A DNA stretch of 37,673 nucleotides from CAWBRT01 sp050015355 (GCA_050015355.1 JBEKBO010000033.1:1-37673); one strand, 5' to 3'; counted from the first letter of the stretch, positions 8,360-16,891 are shown. The notes: generated by a model from the sequence alone, not told the origin. Translations and numbers: made by a program.

Positions 8360-10042
8360 TCAATCCTGTGCCTTCTTCGCGCGCGTCAAGTTCAGCAGTT
8401 CTTTCTGCGACCAGACTTTGACTGTACCGGATCGCAGGTCGATCGTTTCCAGCCGGTCGGTGCAGGAAAAACACGGGTCAATGCTACCCAGAGAAATTGT
8501 CATGTCCGCAATCTGCTGGTCTTTGATCATCATCGGCACGGCCTGCAGGTTCTGATAGGTGGGCGCGCGAACACGCCAGCGCCGCGGACGGTTGTTCTCG
8601 CCGGTGATGACGAAGTGGTGGCTTTCTCCTCGCGGCGCCTCGACCGAAGAAAGACCCATGCGCCCCGCCGGCAATTCGTCTTCGATCTTTAAGTCAATTG
8701 GTCCATCAGGCATCTTCTCCAGGCATTGGCGGATGATGTTGATGGACTGGAAGACTTCCTGCATGCGTACCAGCACTCGCGACCATACATCACAGCCATC
8801 GGCGGTGATGACATCGAAATCGACCCTGTCATATGCCGCGTACGGGTGATCCAGCCGGCAATCGATATCGACTCCCGCGGCACGCGCGACCGGGCCGACA
8901 AGGCCGGCGTTCTTCACCAGCGTCGGGTCCGCGATGCCAACGCCGCGCGTACGTTTTTGGATGTTCTTGTCCTTGCTCACCGCGGCCGCAACCTCTGTCC
9001 ACTCGGCTTCGAGCTTGTCGAGCACCTGTCGCAGCTCGGTTCGCGCGTCGTACGTGATATCACAGCGGACGCCGCCGACAACGCACAGCGCATAGGTCTT
9101 GCGGTTGCCGCTGATCTTCTCGGCGATCCACATGATGGGCTCGCGGATGCGGAAGCTCTGCATGAACAACGTGTCGAAGCCGACGATGTGACATGCCAGC
9201 CCGACCCACAGAAGGTGGCTGTGCAGGCGCTCGATCTCGAGCATGATGGTGCGGACGTATTCGGCACGGGGCGGAACTTTGAGTGCCGCCGCGGCTTCGA
9301 CGGCCTGAACATACGCCACACTGTGCACGCAACCGCAGATGCCGCAGATGCGCTCGGCGAGCATGGGGATGTCGTTGTAGCTGAGCACGGATTCAGCGAG
9401 CTTCTCGATGCCGCGGTGCACCATGAACCCGCGATACTCGCAGCCGCGGACCATTTCTCCCTCGACGTAGAGACGGAAATGCGCCGGCTCGTCGAGCGTT
9501 GGATGGAAGGGGCCAAACGGCACGACCGTGCAGCCCTCGGGCGGTTCTTCGAACTTGAACTCGCCGTCGGGATCGAAGTTTTCCGGGACTTCATTCCAAG
9601 CGAAATCTTTTCGCAGCGGATGCACGCCATCGGGCCAGCCGTCCGGCAGCACCAGGCGCTTGGGATAGGGATGTCCCACCGGCTCGACGCCGATCAAGTC
9701 GCGGATTTCGCGCTCTGCCCAGTTTGCCGCCGGAACCACGTCGGAGATGCTGTCAATCCGCGGATTGTCGGGCGGCAGGTAAGTGAGCACGCTGCACAGC
9801 AGGTGATCCTTGTCGAATGCGAAATCGTGCGCCACCAGAAATTTTCCCGAGAAGGGCCGGTCATCCACCCCGATGCTGATCACGTAGCGGGCGTCGAGAT
9901 CGCGAAAGATGTGACGGCAGACGCGCTTCACCTCCAGCGGATCGACGAACAGGAACAAACGACGGTCACTGGGACAGTCGGCCCTTTGAACGGCAGCGCC
10001 GAACTCTTCCCGCAGTTGTTTGAGCCGGTACGGTGCGATCAT
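8360..10042 (-). CDS. hycE: Group 4 [NiFe]-hydrogenase large subunit, NuoC-NuoD fusion (HycE-like)
   Basis: A 560-residue catalytic subunit, against 569 for E. coli HycE. About residues 1-170 are a NuoC-type domain and the rest is the NuoD/hydrogenase domain. Both nickel-binding motifs are intact: R-I-C233-G-I-C236 and D-P-C524-F-S-C527-T-D-R, together with R-G-I-E-K. All four Ni ligands are therefore present, so this is a true hydrogenase and not a complex-I or Ehr-type relic. About 30 residues follow C-T-D-R, the size of tail that HycI removes in E. coli; cleavage after Arg530 is inferred. The start has AGGAG and lies one base after the preceding gene's stop. It reduces protons or oxidises H2 on the cytoplasmic side. 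Confidence 0.96.
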   Translation of the reverse strand: MIAPYRLKQLREEFGAAVQRADCPSDRRLFLFVDPLEVKRVCRHIFRDLDARYVISIGVDDRPFSGKFLVAHDFAFDKDHLLCSVLTYLPPDNPRIDSISDVVPAANWAEREIRDLIGVEPVGHPYPKRLVLPDGWPDGVHPLRKDFAWNEVPENFDPDGEFKFEEPPEGCTVVPFGPFHPTLDEPAHFRLYVEGEMVRGCEYRGFMVHRGIEKLAESVLSYNDIPMLAERICGICGCVHSVAYVQAVEAAAALKVPPRAEYVRTIMLEIERLHSHLLWVGLACHIVGFDTLFMQSFRIREPIMWIAEKISGNRKTYALCVVGGVRCDITYDARTELRQVLDKLEAEWTEVAAAVSKDKNIQKRTRGVGIADPTLVKNAGLVGPVARAAGVDIDCRLDHPYAAYDRVDFDVITADGCDVWSRVLVRMQEVFQSINIIRQCLEKMPDGPIDLKIEDELPAGRMGLSSVEAPRGESHHFVITGENNRPRRWRVRAPTYQNLQAVPMMIKDQQIADMTISLGSIDPCFSCTDRLETIDLRSGTVKVWSQKELLNLTRAKKAQD

Positions 10043-10043
10043 A

Positions 10044-11972
10044 TCAGCGCTCCTTCAGGATTGGTTCGTCGTGCGGTTCCGGAGTTGGCGCGCCGCCAAC
10101 CCAGCGGAAGTAGCGTTTGATCTCACCGTAGAAATTATGAGCGGTGTAGCGATGGCAATCCGCCTCGGTTGCGTAGCCGCAGAGCCACGGAGCAGCCGCG
10201 CGCCGTTTGGCATCGCCAAGTTTCGATATGGCAAACGCCACCGCAAACGCCAGTCCTAAAACCACCGCCAGCGCAAGCGGTACGAACAGCGCCGTCGACG
10301 CGGTACTGCGAATTCCGGTAAGCAGCCCGCCTGTCATCGGCCCGGCATCGGCCAGCGCCGCCCCAAAACCCTGCCGGCTGGCTGCCAGCGCGTGCTGCAT
10401 GAGGTTGAACGCGATTGCCGGAAGTATTCCCAGGAGAATGCACAACAGCGCGAGCAAAACCTGGGGCGCCTGCATCATCCAGTTGACTTCGAGACGGCCC
10501 TTGCTGGCCGCCTGTGCGGCTACCAGCGTGCTGGTGCGTGACAGAAAGCTCACGCCGAAGAACTTGATGAAGGAAGCCAGCGTCAGCGCGCTGGTCAAAA
10601 TGGCCACGACAGCGCACAGCGCCAGGTATTTTGCCGAGCGGCTGCCCTGGACGGCCGCAACGTAGATCGTCCATTTGCTCACGAATCCATTGAACAGCGG
10701 CACACCGGAGATGGAAAACGACGCCACTATCGCCGTCACCGCAGTCACGGGCATGAACTTCATCATGCCGCCCATTTTGTTGAGGTTCTGCGTTCCAGTG
10801 GCGTAAAGCATCGAACCGGCATTGAGAAACAGCAGAGCCTTGAATAGACCATGGTTGAGGACGTGGAACATGGCGCCGAAAAAACCAATTGCAGCGAGCG
10901 TCGCGACCTCCCCGCTTGCCGGCAGCAGCGCCAGGCAAACGCCGATTCCCAGCAAGATGTAGCCAATCTGCCCGATACTGTGAAAGGCGAGCAATCGCTT
11001 CGTCTGTTCCTGTTTGAGCGCCTGCATGGTGCCGGTGAACAGGGTGATGGTGCCGAGCAGAGAAATTACAAATCCCCATTGCGCGAACGGGTAGTCAGCT
11101 TGGGATGCCGCGGGCACCAACCACAGGAAATAACGCATCAGACCGTAAACTCCAGTTTTGATCATCACGCCCGAGAGCATGGCGCTCACGGGCGAGGGTG
11201 CGGCGGGATGCGCGTCCGGCAGCCAGATTTGGCCGAAGGGCCACATGCCCATCTTGATGCCGAAGCCGATGAGGAAAAGCGCGAAGGCCAAGGCGGTTGT
11301 GCCCGGCCTGGCGCTAAGCAGCAAGGGGAGATGCGCGCTTACGGTATCGAAGTCGTACTTCAAGCCTCCGACACCGGTGGTGGCCGCTCCCGTCACCGCG
11401 AGCAACTCCGCCCCGATCATGGTGGCCGCGCAGGCGATCTGCATCATGACCAGATATTTGTTGGCGGCGCGTATGTTTTCGCGCTTCCGGTTTTCAAAAC
11501 GGATAAGCGCGTAGCCGGGCAGCGTCATCAGTTGCCAGAAGAGGAAGAAAAACCACATCATGTCGGCAGTGCTCAGCAGGCCGTACATTGCCGCGAGAAA
11601 TAGCAGGAAATTGGGGTAGTAGCGCGCCACGCTGTACTGCTCATACATCCGCATGTAGCTGATGGAGTAAAACGCCGCCGGCAGGGCGATTAAGACGGCC
11701 AGCATCAGGAACATCGCCGTCAGGCCGTCCACATAGATGCGCAGGCCGACTCCAATCTCCGGCGTCGTCCACCAGAACGTGGTGGGATGTTGTGATGGTC
11801 CCGCGATCAGCACGTTGGATACCGCGGACAGAATCAGCACGGCGGTGGCCGCGGTGACCAGAAACGAGAGCCAGCCGGCAACGGTCCTGTAGCGCGAAAC
11901 GAGCAAGGTAGCGATCGCTCCAGCGGCGCAGATGAGGATCGAAGCGAGAACGGCTTGTTCGGGAGTCATCAT
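10044..11972 (-). CDS. hycC: Hydrogenase antiporter-like membrane subunit (NuoL/HycC/HyfB-like)
   Basis: A 642-residue polytopic protein of the Mrp/NuoL proton-translocating family. The core family pattern is visible as F-L-I-G-F-G-I-K-M-G-M-W-P-F-G followed by L-P-D-A-H-P-A-A-P-S-P-V-S-A-M-L-S-G, with the key Lys and the helix-breaking segment. Length is near that of E. coli HycC (608) and HyfB (672). It is the only antiporter-type subunit in the operon, as in formate hydrogenlyase-1, so one ion channel per complex is expected. The first ATG (11972) overlaps the protease stop as ATGA and has GGAGG seven bases upstream; a second ATG follows directly. The reading to 12131 overlaps the protease gene. 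Confidence 0.94.
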   Translation of the reverse strand: MMTPEQAVLASILICAAGAIATLLVSRYRTVAGWLSFLVTAATAVLILSAVSNVLIAGPSQHPTTFWWTTPEIGVGLRIYVDGLTAMFLMLAVLIALPAAFYSISYMRMYEQYSVARYYPNFLLFLAAMYGLLSTADMMWFFFLFWQLMTLPGYALIRFENRKRENIRAANKYLVMMQIACAATMIGAELLAVTGAATTGVGGLKYDFDTVSAHLPLLLSARPGTTALAFALFLIGFGIKMGMWPFGQIWLPDAHPAAPSPVSAMLSGVMIKTGVYGLMRYFLWLVPAASQADYPFAQWGFVISLLGTITLFTGTMQALKQEQTKRLLAFHSIGQIGYILLGIGVCLALLPASGEVATLAAIGFFGAMFHVLNHGLFKALLFLNAGSMLYATGTQNLNKMGGMMKFMPVTAVTAIVASFSISGVPLFNGFVSKWTIYVAAVQGSRSAKYLALCAVVAILTSALTLASFIKFFGVSFLSRTSTLVAAQAASKGRLEVNWMMQAPQVLLALLCILLGILPAIAFNLMQHALAASRQGFGAALADAGPMTGGLLTGIRSTASTALFVPLALAVVLGLAFAVAFAISKLGDAKRRAAAPWLCGYATEADCHRYTAHNFYGEIKRYFRWVGGAPTPEPHDEPILKER

Positions 11973-12490
11973 ACGCACGCCTCCGCGATCGGCTGGCTGC
12001 CCGCCGTCGGCAGCGATGGTTGCGGCCTTAGGCTTTGCAGCAAACTGCTGAGTACTTCCAGAGTGGTCTCGACTGTTTCCGTCAGCCGCTGCCCCGGCAT
12101 GAGCGACTCCGGTTCCACGCCCAGCAGCCACGCTTTGGTCCCATTGGCCTCAGCCCATTGCGACAACGCGGCGAGCGAAATCTTGTGCGTGGAAATCTGC
12201 GGGAATCTCGCGGTGATCGCCGATGCATCCAGGAACACGACCGACCCGGCGGCGGCGTTGAATTCAACCGCATCGAGAAATAGGACGTGCTTGAATCGCT
12301 CGCGCGCCAACCCGCCCAGGTAACGCTCAGGCGTAGTTCCGGCAATGGTGACGTCCGGCACGCCGGCGGCAATAAGCCGCTCTCCCAGTCGCACTCCAAG
12401 GCCATCATCGCCATAATCCACATTGCCGAGGGCCAGAAAGCAGACGCGCCCCACGAGGCATTGTCGAAGTTGTTCGCGGAGGTCGGTCAT
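11969..12490 (-). CDS. hycI: Hydrogenase maturation protease (HycI-like)
   Basis: A 173-residue Ni-dependent endopeptidase of the HycI/HyaD family that trims the C-terminus of the large subunit after nickel insertion. The N-terminal A-L-G-N-V-D-Y-G-D-D-G-L-G motif carries the first metal-binding acid, and L-F-L-D-A-V-E-F carries the second. A late His in the family's third position is less clear. The ATG at 12490 overlaps the flavoprotein stop (TGATG), with GGGGAGG upstream; a TTG three bases earlier is an alternative. Placing it between the soluble and membrane subunit genes is unlike E. coli, where hycI is last. HypA-F genes are not in the window. Confidence 0.88.
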   Translation of the reverse strand: MTDLREQLRQCLVGRVCFLALGNVDYGDDGLGVRLGERLIAAGVPDVTIAGTTPERYLGGLARERFKHVLFLDAVEFNAAAGSVVFLDASAITARFPQISTHKISLAALSQWAEANGTKAWLLGVEPESLMPGQRLTETVETTLEVLSSLLQSLRPQPSLPTAGSQPIAEACV

Positions 12491-13377
12491 CAAATGTCCT
12501 CCCCGAGCTTCTTGATCTGCTCATAGGTGAAGACAGGGCCGTCCACGCAGACGTAGGCCACGCCGATGCAGCAATGACCGCACTTGCCGATGCCGCATTT
12601 CATATACCGCTCGAGGGTAGAGACGATGTTCCGTTCCTGGAACCCCATCGTCAGCAAATCTTTTATGACAAAACGGAACATGACTGGCGGGCCGCAAACG
12701 AACGCGACCGTGTCTTCCACCTGCACTTGCACGCCGGGCTTCTTAAACAAGCTGCCGACAACCCCGACGTTACCGGCCCAGACGCCATCGCTGCGATCGA
12801 CGCTGAGATAGCATTCGACTCCCGCCGATTGCTCCCATTCGCGCAGGTTCGGCACATACATCAACTCCTGCGGTGTCTTGGCGCCCAGAAAAATCTGAAT
12901 GTGGTTGTACTTATCGCGATGCTTGAGCGCGTAGACGATGCACGAGCGGAGCGGAATCAGCCCAATGCCGCCGGCGACAAACACCAGGCTTTTCCCGTAG
13001 TAGTCTTCCATTGGGAAGCCGTTGCCGTATGGACCGCGAACGGCAAACTTGTCGCCAGGCTTCATTTTATGGAGAGCCGCGGTGCAACTGCCGACCCGCC
13101 GGACGGTAAAGAACGTTTCGTCCTCCGTCGGGCTGGCAGGCAGCGAGGTGGGAAACTCCCCGACTCCGAATAGCGACACTTGCGCGAATTGGCCTGGCCG
13201 GAAGCGCCGGAAGGCCTGTTGCTCCGCTGCATCTTCGAATCGCCAATAGAAAGTCTTGACGTCAGTAATCTCAGGCACCACGCGATCGAGTATCGCAACC
13301 TTCGGCAGATAGGCATTTTCGGTGGCCGAAATATTCGCGCCTGTCAGATCAATCTTTTCAACGGCTGACGTGCTCAT
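12490..13377 (-). CDS. FAD/NAD(P)-binding oxidoreductase subunit (HydG/AsrB/PyrK type)
   Basis: A flavoprotein of about 295 residues in the ferredoxin-reductase superfamily. An N-terminal FAD barrel (F-R-P-G-Q-F-A-Q-V-S, then F-F-T-V-R-R) is followed by the nucleotide-binding fold (F-V-A-G-G-I-G-L-I-P-L-R-S) and V-C-G-P-P-V-M. The C-terminal M-K-C-G-I-G-K-C-G-H-C-C motif with a later Cys is the [2Fe-2S] site of sulfhydrogenase gamma, AsrB and PyrK proteins. It should exchange electrons with NAD(P)H. Its gene overlaps the Fe-S subunit before it by 20 bases and the protease after it by one. The ATG at 13377 is preferred to a TTG at 13386. In this operon it is the likely pyridine-nucleotide port of the hydrogenase. 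Confidence 0.88.
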   Translation of the reverse strand: MSTSAVEKIDLTGANISATENAYLPKVAILDRVVPEITDVKTFYWRFEDAAEQQAFRRFRPGQFAQVSLFGVGEFPTSLPASPTEDETFFTVRRVGSCTAALHKMKPGDKFAVRGPYGNGFPMEDYYGKSLVFVAGGIGLIPLRSCIVYALKHRDKYNHIQIFLGAKTPQELMYVPNLREWEQSAGVECYLSVDRSDGVWAGNVGVVGSLFKKPGVQVQVEDTVAFVCGPPVMFRFVIKDLLTMGFQERNIVSTLERYMKCGIGKCGHCCIGVAYVCVDGPVFTYEQIKKLGEDI

Positions 13378-14446
13378 GGTTCTCAAACTCCGCCGTGGCG
13401 CGGCGAATCATCTCCACCACGCTCGGCATTCCGATATTGCCGTGGCAAACATCGACACAGCGGCCGCAGCCAACGCAAGCCATGGAGAGTTCACGTTGGA
13501 TGAAATAGTGCGCCAGCTTGCGGAAAAACCGGCGATTGCGGCGGTCATGTACGGCCTTGCGCGGATTGTGGCCGCCTGCCATGCGTGTAAAACCGCCCAA
13601 GGCGCAGGAGTCCCAGATGCGTACCCGCACAACTTCGTCTGGACCTGTCTGCCGGTCGCTGACGGTGAAGCAGGTGCAAGCTGGGCAGACGTAAGTGCAG
13701 CCGCCGCACTCAATACAGCGATTGCCGATTTCTTCCCAGGTCTTCTCCAACACTTCACCGTGCGAAACGTAACGCACGGTGGCGGAGAACCAGCTCGTGC
13801 TAGTTTTGAAACGCTTGCGAACTTCATCGAGGATGGCGCGACGCTTCTCCACGTGTGCCTCCGTGCCTCTCCGGAATACGGGGTCGGCCAGCAGACTTTC
13901 ACCCGCCGGCGTTCCGGCTACGGCCATGAACTCGTCCCCGAGGTCCATCAATTGCAAATCAAAGCGGTCGCGAGCGGCAGGGCCGGTGTCGGCGCACACG
14001 CAGAAGCACTCGTCACCAACATCGCGATCCGGATCGGTGCAGACCATGTTGACCAGGAAGAGGTTCTTCCGGCGCTTGTCATAGTAGGTGTCGCGAAAAC
14101 TGCCACCAAGATAGAAGAGGTCGAGATGGTAGATTCCCGCCACGTCACACGAGCGAATGCCGAAGATGGCGCGCTTGGGTTCCTCGTAGATCGGTTCAAT
14201 GCGAACATTTCCATTCGCGCGCGTCACTTTGAGCATTGGCTCGATGTGCGGCAAAACGTAGCGTTTGGGCGGATAGTAGGGATTCGCGAAATGAGTCTGA
14301 ACCTGATCGCGGTTCTGCTCAGTCACAACGTCAAAGTAGGTATCGCGTCCTCGCCCGCAAAACGGCGCCATCACTTCATAGCCTTGTTGCCGGAGGAGGT
14401 CCACGATCTTGAGCACGTCGGCACGGTCGAGGATGCGGGCTTTCAT
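13358..14446 (-). CDS. 4Fe-4S dicluster subunit (sulfhydrogenase beta/AsrA type)
   Basis: A 362-residue protein of the hydrogenase-beta/AsrA family. The N-terminal two-thirds is the characteristic cysteine-poor domain (I-F-G-I-R-S-C-D-V-A-G, then D-T-Y-Y-D-K-R-R). Two ferredoxin motifs lie in the C-terminal third: C-I-E-C-G-G-C-T-Y-V-C-P-A-C and C-V-G-C-G-R-C-V-D-V-C. It pairs with the flavoprotein encoded next, as in archaeal sulfhydrogenases (HydB-HydG) and anaerobic sulfite reductase (AsrA-AsrB), and carries electrons between the flavin and downstream clusters. Its ATG overlaps the preceding stop as ATGA. No sulfite reductase gene is nearby, so the hydrogenase link is favoured. Confidence 0.88.
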   Translation of the reverse strand: MKARILDRADVLKIVDLLRQQGYEVMAPFCGRGRDTYFDVVTEQNRDQVQTHFANPYYPPKRYVLPHIEPMLKVTRANGNVRIEPIYEEPKRAIFGIRSCDVAGIYHLDLFYLGGSFRDTYYDKRRKNLFLVNMVCTDPDRDVGDECFCVCADTGPAARDRFDLQLMDLGDEFMAVAGTPAGESLLADPVFRRGTEAHVEKRRAILDEVRKRFKTSTSWFSATVRYVSHGEVLEKTWEEIGNRCIECGGCTYVCPACTCFTVSDRQTGPDEVVRVRIWDSCALGGFTRMAGGHNPRKAVHDRRNRRFFRKLAHYFIQRELSMACVGCGRCVDVCHGNIGMPSVVEMIRRATAEFENHEHVSR

Positions 14447-16467
14447 GCAGTCTCCTTTTCTACGCGAACCGGCACGGCCTTGCTGCTAAATCCATGCTCC
14501 CCGAGGATCTGCTGCTGGACATCGCTCGCGAAATATGGGACGTAGATGGTGCCTTGCATCACTTCCGGCGTGACCCGTGCGGTCGAGACCGCCGAGCCGG
14601 TGGCAGCATACAGGCGAATTTTTTCCCCATCGCGTATCTGGAATTGCTTTGCGTCTTCGATGCTGATTTCGGCAAAGCCATCCGGGTAGTCGAGGAACAG
14701 ACTCCGGTATTCCCGCTTCAGGGTTTCGCTGTGCCTGATAAGCACGTTCTGGTTCCAGTAATACAAGGAGTGCCCGAACACGAGCATGAGAGGAAGATTC
14801 TTTGGCGCAACGAACCATTCGCCAGGCTGTACGGGAACGAACTTGAAGCGCGTGCCACCTTGATGGTCGGCGTAAAGAAAGCGTGTGCCCAGAGGTGTGT
14901 CCTTGGTACAAGGCCATTGCCGCCCATAATCATGTGCGAGATTCTCGTAACTCGCGCCGGAATAAAAAGGGACGACCTCGCCAATCTCCTGCATCACCTC
15001 GGCCGCCGATCGATACTTCCAGCAGATGCCCATCATGCCGGCCAGCTTGGTGAGCTGCTGCCACCCCGGCGTAAGTCCTGCCGGCGGGTCGATGGCCTTT
15101 TCCGCCAGTTGGATACGACGCTCGGTGCTGGTGAAAGAAACCTGCTCCTCGCCAAAAGCCGTCGTCGGCAAAACCACGTGCGCATATTGCGCGGTGTCGG
15201 TCATGAACAAATGCTGCACCACGACGAGGTCGAGTTCGCGGAGCGAATCTTCGATGCCAGGCAGAAATGCGGTCGTCACTGGGTCATAGCGGGAGAGCCA
15301 GAGCGCCTTCACTTTGCCTTCGCCACGATCGGTGAGAATTGATCGCGCGGAAAGACCGGGAGTTACGGGGATTTTGCTCCCCCAAACCCGCTCGACTGCC
15401 GCACGCGGCCCCACGCTGGAAACGCGCGCGTAACCCGGCAAACGGTCGGGCAACACGCCAACGTCACAAACTCCCTGGAGGTTGTTCTGCTCGGCGAGGG
15501 CGAAGATTCCGGCGCCTTGTTTGCCGAGGTTGCCGGTGAGCAAAACTAAATTGATGAGAGCCCGGATGTTTTGCTCGGATTTCTCTCCCATGCTGCTGGA
15601 ATAGAGCACGGCAGCCGAACGCGCACCGGCATAAGCCAGCGCCGCCGCTTCGATCAGCTCCGATGAAACGCCACAGCCTTCCGCCGCCTGCACGAGGTCG
15701 TAGCTGCGCAACTGTGCCAGAAAGGGTTGGTAATCGCTACAGCGGGACTTGATAAACGGAAGATTCATCAACCCGCGGTCCTCAATGACCTTTGCCATGG
15801 CACCGTAGAGCAGCGATTCGGTATTCGGCTTGATCCGCAGATAGAAATCGGCGAGCTCGGCCACCCGATGGCTGCGCGTGCCAACGACGATGAGGCGCGC
15901 GCCATTGAGTTTGGCCCGGATCACAGCTCCAGCTACCGTGGGCAGCCTGCGCGCCAAATCGATTACGTCCACAAGGATGACCTCGCTGTGGGCCAACTCC
16001 TCGATCGAGTTGGTCGTGGCCGGCACCCCCAGCATATCGAGGAGGATCTCGACGGAGTTATTGCAGTACACGCCGGCTCCGTGGTCGACGTTGTTCGTGC
16101 CGATTACAGCGCGGGCAAACTTTTGCAGCAGGTAGCTCTCTTCGTTCGCGCAGCGAGGTGAATTCAGAAAAGCGATGGAGTCGGGCCCATGGCGGTCGCG
16201 AATCTGATTGAGGCGGGCGGCAACAAAACCGAATGCTTCGTCCCACGATACTTCATGAAACTGACCATTACGCCTGAGTAATGGACTCTTCAGGCGGTCA
16301 GGCGAGCTGGCCACCTCGTGCACGTGCCAGCCGCGCGCGCAGATTCTTCCTCGGTTGGCGGGGTGCGAGAAGCTGGGATATACGCCCGCGACTCTATTCC
16401 CCTCAGTCTCAAGGTAGAGACCGCAACCCACTCCGCAGAATGTGCAGGTACTGAGCGTATGGGCCAT
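14443..16467 (-). CDS. Formate-dehydrogenase-like molybdopterin-fold subunit lacking the catalytic Sec/Cys-His pair
   Basis: A 674-residue FdhF-type protein, first gene of the hydrogenase run. The [4Fe-4S] ligands C8, C11, C15 and C43 are present. Overall similarity to E. coli FdhF is clear, for example Q-K-F-A-R-A-V-I-G-T-N-N-V-D and E-Q-N-N-L-Q-G-V-C-D-V-G-V-L-P-D. However, the active-site segment, V-(U/C)-H-G-P-S-V in FdhF, reads V-Y134-C135-N-N-S-V here. The G-x-N-x-x-x-x-H-P cofactor segment has become V-I-D-L-A-R-R-L-P. The region contains no in-frame TGA (codons TAC TGC), so this is not a selenocysteine site. It may be a structural or electron-relay subunit, as NuoG is in complex I, or act on another substrate. 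The ATG at 16467 has AAGAGGT upstream. Confidence 0.85.
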   Translation of the reverse strand: MAHTLSTCTFCGVGCGLYLETEGNRVAGVYPSFSHPANRGRICARGWHVHEVASSPDRLKSPLLRRNGQFHEVSWDEAFGFVAARLNQIRDRHGPDSIAFLNSPRCANEESYLLQKFARAVIGTNNVDHGAGVYCNNSVEILLDMLGVPATTNSIEELAHSEVILVDVIDLARRLPTVAGAVIRAKLNGARLIVVGTRSHRVAELADFYLRIKPNTESLLYGAMAKVIEDRGLMNLPFIKSRCSDYQPFLAQLRSYDLVQAAEGCGVSSELIEAAALAYAGARSAAVLYSSSMGEKSEQNIRALINLVLLTGNLGKQGAGIFALAEQNNLQGVCDVGVLPDRLPGYARVSSVGPRAAVERVWGSKIPVTPGLSARSILTDRGEGKVKALWLSRYDPVTTAFLPGIEDSLRELDLVVVQHLFMTDTAQYAHVVLPTTAFGEEQVSFTSTERRIQLAEKAIDPPAGLTPGWQQLTKLAGMMGICWKYRSAAEVMQEIGEVVPFYSGASYENLAHDYGRQWPCTKDTPLGTRFLYADHQGGTRFKFVPVQPGEWFVAPKNLPLMLVFGHSLYYWNQNVLIRHSETLKREYRSLFLDYPDGFAEISIEDAKQFQIRDGEKIRLYAATGSAVSTARVTPEVMQGTIYVPYFASDVQQQILGEHGFSSKAVPVRVEKETA

Positions 16468-16574
16468 GGGTACCTCTTACAGGCCCACTCACCGAATGGA
16501 GCGATTGGCTTCGTATCGGCTGGGCCTTGAGTCCCTTGCAGAGCCCTGGGTCCCAAATGGTGACGGCAGCCGGT

Positions 16575-16799
16575 TTAACCGGTTTCGCGGAAGAGATATC
16601 CGATGAAGCAGCCGGGCAGCCAGCTCGGCGTTGGAAACTCCGGGATACGCCTATCCTGAAACCGCTCTAACAGCGCCGACACCACACCTTCTTCCCGGAT
16701 GCGTTTCTGCCGGGAGCCATACCAATCCCACGCGACTTGGTTGAGCACGTCTTGCGCATATTGCTGACAGAAAGAATAGCTGTCAGTGGCGGGGGTCAC
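16575..16799 (-). CDS. Possible 74-residue hypothetical protein
   Basis: A GTG-initiated open frame lies in the 425-base interval between the dehydrogenase and the FDH-like gene. Composition is protein-like, with aromatic residues (Y-S-F-C-Q-Q-Y, V-A-W-D-W-Y) and a plausible helical middle. No domain is recognisable. The start overlaps an 18-bp palindrome and no good ribosome site is seen, so it may be non-coding leader sequence of the hydrogenase operon instead. Confidence 0.35.
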   Translation of the reverse strand: MTPATDSYSFCQQYAQDVLNQVAWDWYGSRQKRIREEGVVSALLERFQDRRIPEFPTPSWLPGCFIGYLFRETG

Positions 16800-16812
16800 G
16801 TTCGAATGTGAC
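16795..16812. promoter_or_regulatory. 18-bp near-perfect palindrome upstream of the hydrogenase operon
   Basis: GTCACGTTCGAATGTGAC is symmetric around TTCGAA with one mismatched pair. Its GTCAC/GTGAC half-sites have the form expected for a dimeric regulator of the helix-turn-helix type. It lies about 330 bases before the FDH-like start, with a TTGACG-like hexamer just upstream on the minus strand. The bound protein is unknown. Confidence 0.4.
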
Positions 16813-16891
16813 CGTCAAGGGGCGTCATACGAACGAGTGACACACGTTACAGATGCTGATAACACCTGCCGCGGTAACGACCGCGATGGAT

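Noticed and set aside
8726..10120. 464-codon plus-strand open frame
   Set aside because: It lies opposite the hydrogenase large-subunit gene, which has intact diagnostic motifs. Its own translation has no recognisable domain.
10044..12131. N-terminally extended readings of hydrogenase genes (to 7620, 8474 and 12131)
   Set aside because: Each extension runs into the preceding gene, and internal starts have good ribosome sites and match family lengths.
13322..14545. 407-codon plus-strand open frame
   Set aside because: It is antisense to the Fe-S dicluster gene, with low-information composition typical of the complement of GC-rich coding sequence.
14443..16467. Possible selenocysteine in the hydrogenase-linked FDH-like subunit
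   Set aside because: The active-site codons read TAC TGC; there is no in-frame TGA.
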